Source: Pseudomonadota bacterium (lineage in GTDB: Bacteria; Pseudomonadota; Alphaproteobacteria; Rhizobiales; Rhizobiaceae). Taken from it: a DNA stretch of 5,678 nucleotides. The notes beneath the pieces are model-generated. The model did no database searches, had not been told where the DNA came from, and worked only from the letters and a program-made list of their open reading frames with translations. Positions 5,126 to 5,678 of this stretch are shown here, piece by piece. Every line of letters begins with the position of its first letter. Within the stretch, counting starts at the first letter, position 1. The stretch covers positions 1 through 5,678 of the forward strand of contig JAEYXI010000185.1 in assembly GCA_023428515.1 (NCBI GenBank), written 5' to 3'. The position numbers were made by a program, and so were the translations under genes.

Positions 5126-5678
5126 GCGTCATACTCGTATTCCTGCTCGTGATCGCAGGCATCTCCGGCTGGTGGCTCAGCCACCAGCGGCTGATGTCCA
5201 AGCCATGGCTGGAGCAAGGAGCGGACGGCGCGCTATACGAGAACGACGTGACCGGAATGCCCACCGCCAAGATCGGCCTAGGTGTGTTTCTCGCGGTCGT
5301 CGGCTGTCTGTTCGCACTCTTCGCCAGCGCGTATTTCATGCGCATGGAGCTGCCCGACTGGCAGCCCGTGCCGTTGCCGCGCATTCTGTGGTTCAACACC
5401 GGCGTTCTGGTGCTGAGTTCGCTAGCGTTGCATATCGCCGTCGTTGCCGCCCGCAAGGATCAGATCGACACCACAAGACTTGCGCTGATTACGGGCGGCC
5501 TGACCACCTTGGCTTTCTTGGCGGGGCAGCTGATGGCTTGGCGGGAGCTCTCCGCCAGCGGATATTTTCTCGACGCGAACCCGGCGAACAGTTTCTTCTA
5601 CCTGCTTACCGCCATGCACGGACTGCACATCGTCGGCGGTCTCATCGCGCTCGCCCGTACCACGGTCAAGGCATGGGC
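5122..5678 (+). CDS. coxO: Cytochrome c oxidase subunit III, CoxO type (partial, C-terminus beyond window)
   Basis: Integral-membrane partner of subunit I that stabilises the active oxidase. The first 185 residues are visible, beginning MSVILVFLLVIAGISGWWLS. Helices lie at about 2-20, 51-72, 89-110, 119-139 and 158-180. Family landmarks are FLAVVGCLFALFASAYFMRM at 56-75, DWQPVPLPRILWFNTGVLVL at 79-98, WREL at 140-143, and the last helix with FFYLLTAMHGLHIVGGL at 158-174, carrying the HGLH motif of subunit III. The Glu found in most subunit III proteins at the FxxSE position is replaced by Val (about V60), and an extra N-terminal helix precedes the usual core; both seem typical of the CoxO branch rather than defects. 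The ATG overlaps the subunit I stop (ATGA), and GGAGG lies ten bases upstream inside subunit I. The reading frame is open to the window edge. A second subunit III-like gene (coxP) is expected next. Confidence 0.92.
   Translation, partial: MSVILVFLLVIAGISGWWLSHQRLMSKPWLEQGADGALYENDVTGMPTAKIGLGVFLAVVGCLFALFASAYFMRMELPDWQPVPLPRILWFNTGVLVLSSLALHIAVVAARKDQIDTTRLALITGGLTTLAFLAGQLMAWRELSASGYFLDANPANSFFYLLTAMHGLHIVGGLIALARTTVKAW
5168..5188 (+). repeat. Near-perfect inverted repeat at the start of the subunit III gene
   Basis: GCTGGTGGCT (5168-5177), one central base, then AGCCACCAGC (5179-5188): ten-base arms that match perfectly. As mRNA it can form an eight-bp stem with a CUCAG loop, 46 bases after the subunit III ATG. 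It encodes Gly-Trp-Trp-Leu-Ser-His-Gln, so protein constraint may be enough to explain it. A role in setting subunit III translation is possible. Confidence 0.45.

Overview
The window is GC-rich DNA with alphaproteobacterial character, most like Hyphomicrobiales such as Mesorhizobium, Sinorhizobium or Bradyrhizobium. This is judged from the gene families, the coxMNOP-type oxidase layout and the FixK-like promoter element; no taxonomic search was possible. It holds two oppositely oriented gene clusters separated by a 183-base divergent control region (2263-2445).

Left half, minus strand, in transcription order: a GntR-family regulator with an FCD domain (2262-1516), a periplasmic sugar-binding protein of the ribose-binding fold (1471-488), and the first 137 residues of a RbsA/MglA-type sugar ABC ATPase (413 to the window edge). 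The spacings of 44 and 74 bases fit one operon led by its own regulator. A 24-base perfect palindrome sits between the binding-protein and ATPase genes. It could form a 10-bp RNA hairpin that sets the high binding-protein to low-ATPase ratio usual in such operons.

Centre: the control region carries (a) a 12-bp-arm inverted repeat at 2282-2316, a good candidate operator for the GntR regulator; (b) a TTGA-N6-TCAA box at 2321-2334, matching the FNR/FixK family consensus; and (c) a TAGAAT hexamer at 2357-2362. Box and hexamer have exactly the geometry of a class II FNR/FixK-activated promoter reading into the cox genes (box centred at -41.5 if transcription starts near 2369). The same box contains TTGAC on the opposite strand, where it could be the -35 element of the gntR promoter.

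Right half, plus strand: a heme-copper oxidase operon with subunit II (CuA protein, 2446-3273), subunit I (3356-5125) and subunit III (5122 to the window edge, ATGA overlap). Order and sequence type resemble the alternative aa3-type cytochrome c oxidase genes coxM, coxN and coxO, with coxP expected just beyond the window. All CuA ligands, heme and CuB ligands, the His-Tyr crosslink pair and both D- and K-pathway residues are present. One ligand of the structural Mg/Mn site is replaced by Ser.

No tRNA, rRNA, CRISPR array, insertion sequence or origin was seen. The most interesting part is the compact control region, where an oxygen-response box and a sugar-regulator operator lie four bases apart. 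The gene content itself is of known families, and I found no clearly new system.
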